From Antedon mediterranea (Eukaryota; Echinodermata; Crinoidea; Comatulida; Antedonidae), in assembly GCF_964355755.1 (NCBI RefSeq), contig NC_092672.1:31988501-32052500 (forward strand): a DNA stretch of 64,000 bases, read 5' to 3'. The notes beneath the pieces are model-generated. The model was not told where the DNA came from, searched no databases, and saw nothing but the letters and a program-made list of their open reading frames with translations. Both the position numbers and the translations under genes were made by a program. Within the stretch, counting starts at the first letter, position 1. Each line of letters begins with the position of its first letter. This document shows positions 12,401 to 22,613 of the stretch, one piece after another.

Positions 12401-13726
12401 AATTAATCTGGTTCCTGTTTTGTACACTAACGATTGAAAAAAAACAAACAAAACTAATGGTTGAAAGTTATCACCCAAATCAAAATTCTTAATTTTGCTA
12501 AAAAGTCAAATTAAGAGTCTAAAAATTTTTATCAATTATGTATTTTTTTATATACCATACAATACTGTAAATAGTTATTTATTTGCAATAAATCAGTTTC
12601 AAAATTATAAATAATTTATTTTTTTCTTACAGAAATTCTTGTATTTCTTAAAAATATATTTCTATTCCAAATAAAGTTTTTATAAAATGTTGAATACTAA
12701 ATAATTATGAAAAAATGTGGTGTAAAAAATTGACCACATACTGAAGAAATACCGACAATACACATAATATTAATAATAAATTACTATTTCTTTCTACTGC
12801 ACCTAATTAATAAGTACAACTAATGCAAACACAGAACTTTAAAAATCTATGTAATCAAGATGGCATGATTGAAATATAATTAAAGATTAAAACTTTACAC
12901 TTTCATTTTCAAATTCAATATTGATTTCACAATTATGATTTGACGTCATTAACAATTAATATGTTATGCATTAACAACCGTAGAAATGTCATGGATATAT
13001 ACGAGATAACAACCATTGGTGCGGCTGGCCAAATATATGTCTCGTTTTCCTGAAATTGCTTGCATAAATGATAATATTTTTGAATATTCAAATAAAAATA
13101 GTTTTTCTTACTTTTACATTTCTGGCAACATGTGTCATCTCGGTATTCCCTAAATTCATCCTCTTTTGATTTTCGTTGACGTTCAACTCGTAATCTTGCG
13201 GCTTCTGACCTTGCAAATTGACCTAGTTCCTTAGTGTACCTGCCATGCATCTACATTATATGGATTTCGTCAAAATTAATCAATATTATTATATTTTAAT
13301 AATTTTAAATTTGGTTAAAATTAGAGTTTGCAGCAGCAGTGCAGAGCAGGCAATAAATAACACAATCGGAATAAATATCATCTTCAATAATAAAAGACGT
13401 TGATAAATTGATTTATGGATTTGTATGTTTTAAAGATATGATGATCATGTGTTTGACAAAAAAAAGGACGAATTGACTTGACTTTCTCTAAATTTGGACA
13501 TCAAAGATACCCAAACACGTCGTTCATGCTGTGCACATGACAGGAAGAGTGAAAGTAGCCTACGCATATAGAGTTGATTTATACTATTCAAAAAAATGAT
13601 ATTTGTTCATATAATTGCCTCATATTGTGGGTAGTATTTAAAAGAGTGTATACAAGTTGTTGCTTTTAAAAATCTTACCAGAGTTTGCTCGTATCCGAGC
13701 TGTTTTTGTTCCGGTTGTAACGCCAT
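414..13726 (-). CDS. CLCN2: CLC-2-type voltage-gated chloride channel, 5' part (nine exons, continues off the left edge)
   Basis: Plasma-membrane chloride channel of the CLC-1/2/K group. Exons, 5' to 3': 13726-13679, 13250-13112, 10337-10206, 6493-6365, 5510-5377, 3621-3544, 2076-1872, 951-867, 515-414. All have GT/AG borders and the phases agree, giving 350 codons plus two bases. The start ATG follows an in-frame TGA. Its first residues (LGYEQTL, then [10 protein letters not shown] across the first junction) match the CLC-2 N terminus. Pore motifs are intact: GSGIPEM (150-156) and GKEGPFVH (from 192), which holds the gating glutamate E194 and is split by an intron. The residue after SIE (254) is Val, where CLC proton exchangers have the proton glutamate, so a channel is expected. 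The second half of the membrane region and the CBS domains lie beyond the window. Which CLC-1/2/K paralogue it is cannot be settled from this half; CLC-2 fits best. The gene shares a divergent promoter region with REV1. Confidence 0.95.
1540..1660 (+). repeat. Dispersed ~200-bp repeat, fragment (also at 32553 and 62381)
   Basis: Shares GCAGCCAGACATAA, then CCTATCTTGG and GTTAGATTACCTTA in the same order as the copies at 32553-32736 and 62381-62590. It lies in channel intron 7. No open frame is conserved among the copies and I do not recognise the family. Confidence 0.6.
1693..1870 (-). mobile_element. Copy of the CTGTCTACACTATCAAAC inverted-repeat element abutting the exon 7 donor
   Basis: The sequence carries CACTATCAAACTT at one end and, at the other, ATGTGATGTGCCCATATATAGACATG read on the minus strand in pieces. 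This matches the core of the dispersed element at 34400, 53029 and elsewhere. Inside it the phrase GTGATATGCCAAATATGGTA is repeated five times (about 1720-1820), an internal amplification not seen in the other copies. Confidence 0.7.
1872..2076 (-). CDS. CLCN2: CLC channel exon 7 (pore helices, channel-type FSIEVTST motif)
   Basis: This exon encodes residues 221-289, from NESRNIEML to AVWNQEE, and is the best-conserved stretch seen. The motif FSIEVTST has Val after the glutamate, typical of channels and not of exchangers. The donor GT (1871-1870) is followed within a few bases by the end of a transposon-like repeat (see 1693-1870), so the start of this intron is made of repeat sequence. Confidence 0.95.
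3741..4005. mobile_element. Inverted-repeat element with GCTTGGTTC...CACTAG ends
   Basis: Begins GCTTGGTTCACACTAGAG and ends CTAGTGGGAAGCAAC, roughly inverted. Internal ACCAATCACAAGCGA / CGCTTGTCATTGGTTAAC is also inverted. The same ends occur at 36071-36196 (well preserved) and 11514-11665 (one end). A short non-autonomous DNA transposon is the likely explanation. Confidence 0.6.
4320..4640. repeat. Degenerate direct repeats in channel intron 5
   Basis: Phrases such as GATTCCTAA..GTATCTCATTAG, GACATTTAA and TTTCTAGAGA recur two to four times with drift. This is an old tandem repeat with no coding sense. Confidence 0.4.
5090..5285. repeat. Degenerate minisatellite (AGGACAAATACCTCC-like units)
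   Basis: The phrase (C)TAGGACAAATACCT or a near variant recurs five or more times at irregular spacing, just downstream (on the minus strand) of the channel exon that ends at 5377. It is intronic and not coding. Confidence 0.5.
5947..6016 (+). tRNA. tRNA-like sequence (Leu/Ser-type 5' half), probably SINE or relic
   Basis: A 70-nt unit. GGAGTGAG pairs perfectly over 8 bp with CTCACTCC at its end. It carries a strong A-box, GTGGCCGAGCGGTTAAGAC, typical of tRNA-Leu/Ser. The B-box region (GAATTCGAGGC) is poor, no Leu/Ser long variable arm is present and no clear anticodon loop can be drawn. A related copy lies inverted at 14937-15025. I infer a tRNA-derived repeat or decayed tRNA, not a working gene. 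Confidence 0.4.
7179..7321. mobile_element. CTGTCTACACTATCAAAC element copy 2
   Basis: Left end AAGCTTTGTCTACACTATC; right end CACATAAAGTTTGATAGACAG. The core holds AAATATGGTAGTGATATGAC. It lies in channel intron 3, immediately before the 188-bp array. Confidence 0.75.
7330..8430. repeat. 188-bp tandem array (about six units)
   Basis: The phrase AAGGGGACTCTTTGTTGGGT (first copies AAGGGGACACTTTG and AAGGGAACTC) starts at 7379, 7563, 7751, 7939, 8127 and 8301. Spacing is therefore 184, 188, 188, 188 and 174. The middle units are almost identical and the edges more worn. Each unit includes an inverted GGGGAC...GTCCCC segment that also occurs singly elsewhere (2287, 11745, 17446, 57645, 62815). 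It lies in channel intron 3 and is non-coding. Confidence 0.9.
8440..10205. other. Rest of channel intron 3: no gene seen
   Basis: AT-rich, with no exon-like segment on either strand. Around 8660-8690 is a copy of ACAGTTGGTAAGGTTTCAAC, also found at the end of the 20-bp array at 45600. Around 9900-10020 ATACATATCGAT-like phrases recur. Confidence 0.5.
10338..13111. other. Channel intron 2: no gene, three repeat relics
   Basis: Contains a worn element with AAGCTCTGTCTACACTATTAAAC at 10567-10645, one end of the GCTTGGTTCCCACT element at 11514-11665, and a GGGGACACATT..GTCCTC segment at 11745-11815. The rest is AT-rich with no supportable exon. Confidence 0.5.
13679..13726 (-). CDS. CLCN2: CLC channel first coding exon (16 codons)
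   Basis: A short start exon, ATG at 13726-13724, ending in CTG before a GTAAG donor. It encodes [16 protein letters not shown]. The CLC-2 family has a matching YEQTL followed by M-x-GRYT, which is what the join to the exon at 13250 gives. An in-frame TGA lies nine codons upstream (bases about 13752-13750), so the start is well supported. Confidence 0.85.
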
Positions 13727-14396
13727 TTTCGATGTTTTGGCTGCCTGTCAAAATCAAAGTAAATACTGCCACCATCGGTCTTACTTCTGTGGTGTGTGGA
13801 ATTCCCTTCTCCCCCATCGATATAAATGGAACAGTCTAAAAACGTAAACATAGGATTTGAGCCAAGGAATTTCTCAAGTCTGTACTCGCGCGAATTTTGT
13901 TAATCTGTAATATCAGTGTATTTCTGTCAAATTATTATGCATACTATGTAAGTTTAATAATTGTGCGCTAATATCCCTGTTAAAATGTTTCCTAGCCCCC
14001 GTTTAAGCGTTAAACTAAGTAATAGGCCTAGCTAGGCCTAGGGGCTAGCTAGGCTAGCTAGATTTCAACCAAGGGCCAGGCCAAGCCAGATCATGGCTGA
14101 AAAAGGTGGGGAGGGGAGCAACATAGAGATATTCACTATAATATCTCTATGGGAGCAAGGAGCGGGTGTGGGGTCTACAGTAACCAAAGAGTTGCAATTC
14201 CCTGGCCTAACTAAAGAGTAGAACTTAAAAGTGTGATAAAGTGTTTATGTAAATTAGTAAAATTTTTGACTACCCCAATAATAATAGCTAGCATAGGCCT
14301 ACCTTAAACTATTATTAATCAAAATAAGGTCTAGTAGTGCTTGACTTCCATTTAAAAAAATACATTTTGATTGTTTGATTACTTTTCACAGCTGAC
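13727..14396. promoter_or_regulatory. Divergent promoter region between the channel gene and REV1
   Basis: The two start codons are 670 bp apart on opposite strands. A TTTTCACAG acceptor at 14383-14391, six bases before the REV1 ATG, implies a non-coding REV1 first exon inside this region; GTAAGT at 13948 is a candidate donor. A perfect 12-bp inverted repeat (CATAGAGATATT, 6-nt loop) lies at 14122-14151, and AGGCCTAG/GCTAGCTAG tracts at 14025-14062. No TATA box can be assigned. Confidence 0.5.
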
Positions 14397-17300
14397 ATGT
14401 CACGAAGAGGAACTGGACAGAAACGTGGAGGCCAAGATGACGGTTGGGGTGCTTTAGTACGATTCTTCTTTCATATTTTGGTTTAGTAAGAATAAACAAA
14501 GAACATGCACTCATTATTCAATTTAACCTTGTAATGTATTCGAAATGTTCATCTGGTTTTGGATATTCATGAATTATTCATTCTTTTTGATCAATCAAAT
14601 TTTGTTATTATTATGTAAATCATTCTTTTTTTTTTACTCAGCATAGTTAAATCCCTTGCAGACATAAACTCTTCAATTGTTCCACTCTAAATTAACATTT
14701 TTCCTTTCATTTCCTCATAGGGCGGCTATATAGCAGCCAAGCAACATAAGCTTGACAAGCAGTTTACAAAAGAACAGCCACGAAACCGGGAAATTTCTTG
14801 CGCTGGATCCACTATCTTTGAGGGCGTTGCAATCCATGTGAATGGCTACACAGGTATCTGGTAGAACCCCTATTAAAGGGAAACCTTCAAGGCCCTAACA
14901 TATTTTCCGAGAAGACTTGTTCTACCAACAGAACCATAGAGCAAGTGAAGCTTGAACCCTTGCCGATGTTATGGCTAGTTATTATGGTTCCACTGTCTTA
15001 ACCGCTTGGCCACTTACCCTAGTCTGTGTGAGCCTAGATCCTTTTAAAAACAAGTTCTGGTAAAATTATACTTTTACTATACAACTTAATTACAGTATAT
15101 TATTGTTCTTGATATAGTGCCATCTTTAGATGAACTCAAAAGACTAATGATGATTCATGGAGGGAAGTTTGTACACTACTATCGAAAGACACAAGTGACA
15201 CACATCATCGCTACCAACTTGCCACATGCCAAGATTAGGAAGCTCAGCAATGAAAAAGTTATCAGGCCAGAGTGGATTCTGGACAGGTGAATCAAATTAT
15301 AGAGAGTTTTTGATGTTAAACCTGTTTAATCCAACAGGAGTTTACGGGGGTCATGACTGTGACAACCGACAACACATCAATTGACCTGACTGTCGGTATT
15401 CTCAAATTGAAAGATCCCTAATAATAATGTATCTATAAACCAGTTTGTGAACTTTAAAGAACAAACTGTATTCAAATTACATTCCCCCACCCCCCTGAAA
15501 AAAAAAATTGTTTTTTTCTAGGGAAGTGAATAACTTCTTAGGCCTATTCAAAGTCTGATTTATTAATCTTCATTTTAAATCATGTTTTTAAAGGACAATA
15601 CATTTAAATGTAGATATTAGTGTTTTGATACAGTCAAAGATGTAATATATGTTTCAAAATTATATTTGCAGTATCAAAGCAGGCCGTCGGTTATCATGTG
15701 ACTCTTACCAGCTCTATGAAAACAGAACATCTCTACAAAAGTCGTTATCTTTTCAACAAAATTCTGTAAACTATACAACAAATCATGACGATTTGCCAAA
15801 AGACACTGACACTGAAGAAGTAAATCATATTGACATTTGTAATGCATTGCCCAGCAAGCAGAATCTGGAAGGCACAACAGAATTGGAATATCCCAATCAG
15901 AATACTGAAGATAGTCATCAAAAATATGTGGAGAGTACCAAGAAATTGCCATCACCACCAAGTGATGTTAAAAAAACCTCTCCAGCAAAAGCTGGTGATC
16001 CAAGATTTGTTGCAGAGTTTTATAATAATTCTAGACTTCACCACATATCCAGCTGGGGAGCTGAGTTTAAAGAACTTGTGATGCAGTTGCAAAAACAAGG
16101 CGATGGAACATTTCCAGCAAGAGATTCCTTAAGGAATAATGTTAGAGAAGGTTGTCTAGATCAAGAAGATGTTTTGGAAGAAGATGATTCTCTTGGAGAG
16201 GAAGATAACATGAAGCCACCAAAATTGATGAGTCATAAGCCTGATTCATTCACTAAGAAGAAAGAGTCTGAACGCTACATTATGCATGTGGACATGGACT
16301 GCTTCTTTGTATCGGTTGGATTGATCAATCGGCCAGAGTTACGAGGAAAACCAGTTGCTGTCACTCACTCTCGTGGCAATGGCATGCAGCAAGTCAATCT
16401 TGAAGCCAAGAAATATGAAATGGATTACTATCAAAACAAGTATGGGAAAACAATGATGGATGACACAAAGACGTCGGATGGAAGTAAAAGTAACCCTGGT
16501 GTGTTTAATTCTGCTGCAGAGATTGCATCCTGTAGCTATAAAGCAAGAGCAGCTGGTGTACGGAATGGTATGTTTATGGGAGAAGCAAAAAAGCGGTGTC
16601 CATCGATTCAGACAATACCATATGATTTTGATATGTACAAAGAAGTGGCACAAAAGCTATATGGTATTGTTGCCAGGTAATTTTAAGTTTAGTTTACCTG
16701 GATAAACCGAACTTAGCCTTATTCTCCTTGAAAAGTGAGATATACTTAAAAGTAGATAATTCATTGACAACCCCTCTCCCTAATTGGTACAGTCCACAAA
16801 CTATTAATGCCGTATTTAATTGTTTATTATGTGATTGTACAAGGAATATAATTTATTTGATTGTTTCATTCTACAGTAGAACTATTAAGCGATTGAGTGG
16901 CAGTGACAGAGCTACTGTGACCTGATGGAGAGATAACACTCAAAATGACCTAGCACAGGTCAGAGTTCATAACATTGACTTATAAAACAATATTTTATTC
17001 TAAATCACAGATACACTCATGATATCGAAGCCGTCAGTTGTGACGAGATGTTTGTTGACATCACTGAGTTGCTAAGTGACACCATGGCAACCCCTCTTGA
17101 GTTTGCATCCTTGTTACGTGATGAAGTTTACAAAGAAACAAAGTGCAACGCTTCAATTGGTATAGGTATGTTGTTTATTTTTCCTGAAAATCAAAATCCT
17201 GGTGTTTTGACACAATCTAAATTTAAACTTGTAGTGGTCATGGAACAATATTCAAAATACTAAAACTAGATAAATTTTTGTACTCTTTCAGCTCATAATA

Positions 17301-20300
17301 TCCTGTTGGCAAGAATGTCCACTAGAATTGCTAAACCAAACGGACAGCATCTCTTGGAAACCAATCAAGAAATGGAATTTATCAAAACACAACCTGTTGG
17401 AAATCTACCAGGTACAGAAATTGGAAGTACAGTACAGTATTCATTAGAACTCCTTAGAGAACCCAAATTGCACTGAGTGATACCCATATTAAAGGGATAA
17501 TTTTCTGTCAACACAGAAACATGGAGAAATATGTGATTTAACACTACGACCTACCACTATTCAGGGGACATCCCTATTAAGGGGACACTTGGTTTGGTCC
17601 CGAAGGTGTCCCTTTAATAAGGTTCTATTGTATAGAAACATCTTGATTAAAAACCAGTATCTTTATGTATAACCTTTTTACACCACACACACTAACATTA
17701 TCTTTGAAGGAGTTGGTTGGTCTACAAAGAGGCGCTTAGAAGCTCTCAAAGTTACTACGTGTGAAGATTTGCAACATGTAACCATGCTCAAATTACAAAG
17801 AGAATTTGGTGCAAAGACTGGTGAACATCTGTACAATCTCTGTCGAGGTAAAGATGAGCGTGCCATACAAGTGGAGAAGCAAAGGAAGTCTGTGTCTGCA
17901 GAAATAAATTATGGAATTAGATTCACCAAGGTATGTATGTCAGTGGTATAATATTTTCCTGATTTCCATAACCTCAAACTTTAATTTATTTCATTTTCAT
18001 ATAATACCTTTTTTACTCTTGTAAATGGCCATGTTTTTTAGATAGATTTCTTTGTGAGATTTTCGCCAATTATAGGATGGTTATAATAATATAATTATCA
18101 GGCTTATAGACTATGTCTCATTTGAGGTTTCCAGTTAAAGAGTTGTGAGTTACAACCCTGGAACTAGGTCAGGATTGAACCCTAGACACTTGGGATTGGG
18201 AACCACCAAGTACAGCTCCACTACTAAGCTTCACTTCTGAAGATATGTTGTTTTTTTTTTACAGGAAAGTGAATCTATAGCTTTTATGAGTGAGGTCACA
18301 GAAGAGGTACATCGTCGTCTACTCAAAATATCTATGAAAGGCAAACTTATCACTTTAAAGATGAAGGTTCGAAAACCAGGAGCTCCAAAGGAGTCCTCCA
18401 AGTTCCTAGGCCATGGAATCTGCAACAATGTAGCCAAATCTGTCAACTTAGCGCAGGCCACAAATGACTTGAATGTGCTCAAGGAAGTAGTTTTAGGCCT
18501 GCTTAGGCAGATAAAGATTGAGCCTAGTGACATGAGAGGAGTAAGTGAATAAACCAAACAAATTTAAATGTAACAATTATTTGCTTGTACCTTACCTATG
18601 GCCAGGACAAAATTCCAGCAAATTCAATTCCATAATCGTTCTATTGCTCTAGGCTTCACATCACTATAATCAACTTCTCTACTGTACTACTCTATATTTT
18701 AAAATCAACTCTCTATTTCTGTTTGAAGGTTGGTGTTCAAATAAACAAACTTGTTCCAGAATCTGGAGATCAAAGACATCCTGCTGCAATAGGAACTAAA
18801 TCCCTCAAAGACTTTGTAACAACTGGTAACAAAACACCATCCGTGTTTCCAATTCCTGATGTTCAACCAGCTGTCAAGAAGTCTGCACCAAAGACAATGA
18901 TGAACTTTCTTCAAAAGCAGATTGACAACACAAATGTGATCCCAAAAGAGGTTGCTATACCAGACAAGCTACCTACTGAAACATCAAACATCGGTGGTGA
19001 AGATATTCTACCGAAGTTGCCAACATTGATGCCATCTCCAGCAAAAGAGGAACCAGTTACAAAGTCAGACTTCTATCCATCTTCTATAGCTGATGTAAGA
19101 TGGAATTAATTAATTGATTAATGGTGTAGCCTAGTGCATACTAGGGTAATTAAATGTACATCCTCATTTGTGTTGGGTGTAGCTACAGTATAATCTTCCA
19201 CAGTTTACTTAACACTGGTTTATTTTCCCAAATACATATAATCACCTTAAAAACTGAGTATAAGTAACTGTAAAAAAACTACAAACTCTTCTCAATCATA
19301 TGTTTACTGTATTTTCATTTCTTTAAAGATTGACGCATCAGTCTTGGATGCACTTCCACCAGACATAAAGCTTCAAATCAAAAACAGCTTTTTACCCTCA
19401 AAAACAAATATGAACCACAAGCCTACGTTGACGAGTACACCAGTTCCTGGTAAACTACTAAAACCAGACTACAATCAACCAACAACTTCAAGAACTGCTA
19501 TTCAATCAGGGCATACTTCACCAAAGAAAGAAGAGTTACTGGATGTAGATCCTAGTATTCTTAAGGAATTGCCTGAAGATATTGTACAGGAGCTTCTGGC
19601 CAATAAAAAGAGTAGGATGCAAGAGAAGAAAGCATCAGAAGGACCAGTTGAAGCACTTCCTAACCTCTCTCAGGTGACATTTTTGTTGTTAAAAGTTTTA
19701 GGTTTCGGTAAAAATTGATTGTTTGGTAATCTCATGTTAATATTTTTGTCTGTACAGATTGAACCATCATGTTTGGATGCCCTACCACCAGACATAAAGC
19801 TTCAAATCCAAAACAGCTTTTTACCAACAAAAACAAATATAAACCATAAGCCTACGTTGACGAGTACACCAGTTCCTGTCAAACTCCCAAAACCAGACTA
19901 CGACCAACCAACAACTTCAAGAACTGCTATGCAATCAGGACATGCTTCACCAAAGAAAGAAGAGTTACTGGATGTAGATCCAAGCATTCTTAAGGAATTA
20001 CCAGACGATATTGTACAAGAGCTTCTGGCCAATAAAAAGAGTAGGATGCAAGAGAAGAAAGCATCAGAAGGACCAGTTGAAGCACTTCCTAACCTCTCTC
20101 AGGTGAAAATATTTGTTTGTTTCAAATTTTTAGTTTGGAAAAAAATGTTAACTAGATCAAATACCTATACCCTTCAGTGAAGTGGGTACCTTTCCTCCAG
20201 CCAGCTCTGGTACTTGATAACCTTCCTACAAATGTCATATAAACCTTCCCATTTTGATACCCTACTGTATGTGTATGGATGCATGATGTTGGGATAATTT

Positions 20301-21341
20301 TTATGACGAACAAACATACACACTCTCTCTATTATAATTAAATCTTTTTTTTTTCTACAGATTGAACCATCGTGTTTGGATGCCCTACCACCAGACATGA
20401 AGGAAGAATTAAAAAAGGCATATTTACAAAAAGAGTTAAAACATGAACAACTCATCAATGAACAAAGTCCAGTCAAACTGTTTCCACCTAAGCCTAGTCT
20501 GACCAAACACTCGCCATCTCCACGCAAACTTACACCAGGGAAACTCAGCCCCTTTGCTGTCAAGCGGAGAGGTAGACCAAAGAAAACAAGTCCTAGGAAA
20601 CTGTTTGAAAAGAATCAACCAAAGATTAACGCTATGATAAAAAGTAGTCCAATTAAAGAAAACAAAATTATCAATGATACTAATAAACCCGATGGCAATA
20701 ATCATAATGATATCAATAAACCAAAGGATAACAAAGTTGCAGAACAAATTGAAGTCAAAGATAATGATGTAAAGAAAAAGAAAGATGAAGAAGGAACACA
20801 GAGAGCAAATCTTAATGGAGCCTTTGAAGTAGAGGAGGTGAAGGCTCTTATTGTAGAGTGGATTGAAACTAGCGAGTTCCCTCGCGATGATGATCTAGGT
20901 CTGGTGGTATCATTCCTCCAAGAGTTGGTCTTGGAAAGGAATCTGGTGAAAGTAGATCTTCTTTTGAAGGCTTTGAAAAGGTAAGCCTTTCAACCTTCAT
21001 TTAATTTTCAGTTTATTAATGAATCAACCTCTTTTCTTGACCTCCTTCAGTCAGATATCTCTCACTGTCTTCATTCCAGTAATTCCAGTGCATTGATCCC
21101 TTTGTAGATCAATGCAAAGCTATTCTGGGGTTGGGTGCAGGTGAACGGTTGAAGTATATGCTGTACAATGATCTAAACTATCACCACCTTACTACACCAA
21201 TCTGCCAACCTCTTTTTTTTGTTTTCTAGGTACACTAACAAAACGGGTGAAGACAAATGGAAGAAAGCTTACACAACTGCTTTGGCACTTGTACAAGACC
21301 GAGTTTGTCAAGTTTACAACAGCCAGTTAAAAATAAGTTGA
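14397..21341 (+). CDS. REV1: REV1 Y-family DNA polymerase (deoxycytidyl transferase), complete, 13 coding exons
   Basis: Nuclear translesion-synthesis scaffold that inserts dCMP opposite damaged or missing bases and recruits Pol zeta and other Y-family polymerases. Exons: 14397-14456, 14721-14853, 15118-15286, 15672-16676, 17011-17165, 17292-17411, 17710-17930, 18265-18540, 18729-19094, 19329-19673, 19758-20102, 20361-20980, 21230-21341; 1308 codons plus stop (human about 1250). Order: BRCT (about 35-122); SRLHHIS with the dCTP-pairing Arg (242); metal site DMD (328, 330); SCDE (465-468); palm, fingers, thumb and little-finger region; UBM segments in exons 10-12; C-terminal REV7/polymerase-binding domain. 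The exon 1 donor (TTA before GTACGA) is weak but is the one that keeps frame and the DGW..GGY motif. Extra length comes mainly from a duplicated UBM exon. AATAAA at 21613-21618 is a candidate poly(A) signal. Confidence 0.97.
14721..15286 (+). CDS. REV1: REV1 exons 2-3, BRCT domain
   Basis: Exons 14721-14853 and 15118-15286 encode GGYIAAK through ..STIFEGVAIHVNGYT, LKRLMMIHGGKF, HYYRKTQVTHIIATNLP and VIRPEWILDS. These are the standard BRCT landmarks, including the GG turn and the Trp near the end. In REV1 this domain binds DNA ends and PCNA. The domain closes in the first residues of exon 4 (SIKAGR). Confidence 0.95.
14937..15025 (-). repeat. tRNA-derived fragment in REV1 intron 2
   Basis: On the minus strand GTGGCCAAGCGGTTAAGAC AGTGGAAC matches the A-box side of the tRNA-like unit at 5947, and GGGTTCAAGC nearby resembles a B-box. 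The order and spacing suggest a second, more worn copy of the same tRNA-derived repeat. Confidence 0.45.
15672..16676 (+). CDS. REV1: REV1 exon 4: linker, dCTP-template Arg region and first catalytic motif
   Basis: One 1005-bp exon holds the poorly conserved acidic linker, the NSRLHHISSW segment, the palm metal motif HVDMDCFFVSVG and the AEIASCSYKARAAGVRNGM finger motif. This is the largest coding exon in the window; the continuous frame has 335 codons here. It ends on a split Arg codon before GTAATT. Confidence 0.95.
17446..17634. repeat. Single GGGGACA/TGTCCCC repeat in REV1 intron 6
   Basis: Contains CTATTAAGGGGACACTTGG, then GAAGGTGTCCCTTTAATAAG, an inverted pair found also at 2287-2450, 7379 onward, 11745, 34586, 57645-57965 and 62815-62945. 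Confidence 0.6.
18103..18230. repeat. Dispersed repeat shared with 24625-24770
   Basis: Both copies hold TCTCATTTGAGG, GAGTTACAACCCT, ACTAGGTCAGGA and TGAACCCT followed by CAGCTCTAC or CAGCTCCAC. On the minus strand AGGGTTCAATCCTG resembles a B-box, so a SINE is possible. This copy sits in REV1 intron 7, just before exon 8. Confidence 0.6.
19329..20102 (+). CDS. REV1: REV1 exons 10 and 11: tandemly duplicated ubiquitin-binding exon
   Basis: Exons 19329-19673 and 19758-20102 are both exactly 345 bp and both in phase 0. Their 115-residue products differ at 12 positions and their last ~90 bp are identical. Each begins with a UBM (SVLDALPPDIKLQI or SCLDALPPDIKLQI, compare human SVLEALPPDL) and carries a second UBM-like SILKELP(E/D)DIVQEL. 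The first ~38 bp of exon 11 match exon 12 better than exon 10. The frame stays open in both, so both are probably used; either could be skipped without a frameshift. Confidence 0.9.
20361..21341 (+). CDS. REV1: REV1 exons 12-13: last UBM and C-terminal interaction domain
   Basis: Exon 20361-20980 opens with a fifth UBM-like segment (SCLDALPPDMKEELKKAYL, like human UBM2). A Lys/Pro/Asn-rich basic linker (RRGRPKK) follows, then the four-helix C-terminal domain (EVKALIVEWIETSEFP ... LVKVDLLLKALKR). Exon 21230-21341 finishes that domain (KWKKAYTTALALVQDRV) and ends in TGA. The domain binds REV7 and the other translesion polymerases. Confidence 0.93.
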
Positions 21342-22071
21342 TATTAATTCACCAACATCTGTTGAGATTTTTTAAAATCCTTGGGATAGGTTAAGGGATT
21401 ACCTACGTAAATATAATATTTGAGTAGGCCTAAAAATGTGAATGAAATTCTATATATGGAATATTTATACAGTATAACAAAATATATTTTTTTATAGAAA
21501 AGATCTTATAAGTGTATTAAAAGATAACATATTATGTTAATTACATAAAATAAGTATTTTTTTCAAGATATTGCTATTTAAAAAAAATTGTTTTCAAAAA
21601 TTTAAGATCATGAATAAATTTGAAAATGGAAGTACAGTACTGTATGTAGTCTTTTTGTGCAAGACAATCCAAGACAGGATTTGTTGAAAAAATGCATATA
21701 AAACAAAACCAAAAGTATATAAAACAATTTCTTTTTATTTTACAAAAAGCAAGGAAGTTTCTTTCATCCATTTTATATGTACAAACTCTCTTCTCTTAAT
21801 ATAACAATGAAAAAATCTTTATATAAAATTGTTATATTTAGTCTTCTCCACAAAACCATGAGTTACTAAAAGCTTTATTGTTTGTCCAGCATAAATACAC
21901 ATGATCATTATTCATCTACAATTTTTTTTCTCACAAAAAGATGGAATTAAAAATGTAGTAGAAATTCTCAGTTATCCTATCTATGATCAATGATTATCTT
22001 CTCCCCGCACACCCCACAAAAATGTGGTGCATGTATTCACTTTATTTAGTTACTGTACCAATCGTTCCCTT

Positions 22072-22211
22072 AAGCTCTGTCGTCTACACTATTAAACTAG
22101 TTTGTAAAAAAAATGTGCACAAACCTGGTAGTGATATTATATCACCATGTCCATATATGGGCACATCACATTTTTTGGTCACATGCAGTTTGATAGTGTA
22201 GACAAGGCTTT
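22072..22211. mobile_element. CTGTCTACACTATCAAAC element copy 3
   Basis: Ends AAGCTCTGTCGTCTACACT (with a 3-bp insertion) and TTGATAGTGTAGACAAGGCTT, inverted. The core CCATATATGGGCACATCACA is typical of the family. Confidence 0.85.
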
Positions 22212-22468
22212 AGAGGGAGATAGATGATTAAAATATATTTTAAAAGATTAATCATTTATAGTAGTATTAATTTAACTAAAAAATTACAACAAATCGGCTT
22301 TATAGCTTTAAACACAAAGTTGGCTAGGCTAACTAAACAAATATACAAATATACATTAGAGAACCTTCGTAGTAATGTAATATGAAAACAGCTCAACGAA
22401 TCTTGCCAATTAAATGCCATTGTGATAACTTCCGTAACTACAACATTTCCAGAATCATTTTAGACTTC

Positions 22469-22613
22469 AGCTTTGTCTACACTATCAAACTAGTATGACA
22501 ACAAAAATTGTGATGTTTTGTCCAAATATGGTAGTGATATGATTTCATTGTGTCCATATATAGGCACATAACATTTATTTGTCACAAAGTTTGATAGTGT
22601 AGACAGAGCTTTA
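22469..22613. mobile_element. CTGTCTACACTATCAAAC element copy 4
   Basis: Ends AGCTTTGTCTACACTATC and GATAGTGTAGACAGAGCTTT, inverted, ~145 bp, about 260 bp from the previous copy. Confidence 0.85.

Noticed and set aside
15674-15961. Open frames antisense or out of frame to REV1 exon 4 (also 15830-16081, 16339-16653)
   Set aside because: Shadows of the real 335-codon exon; the sense frame has the REV1 motifs.
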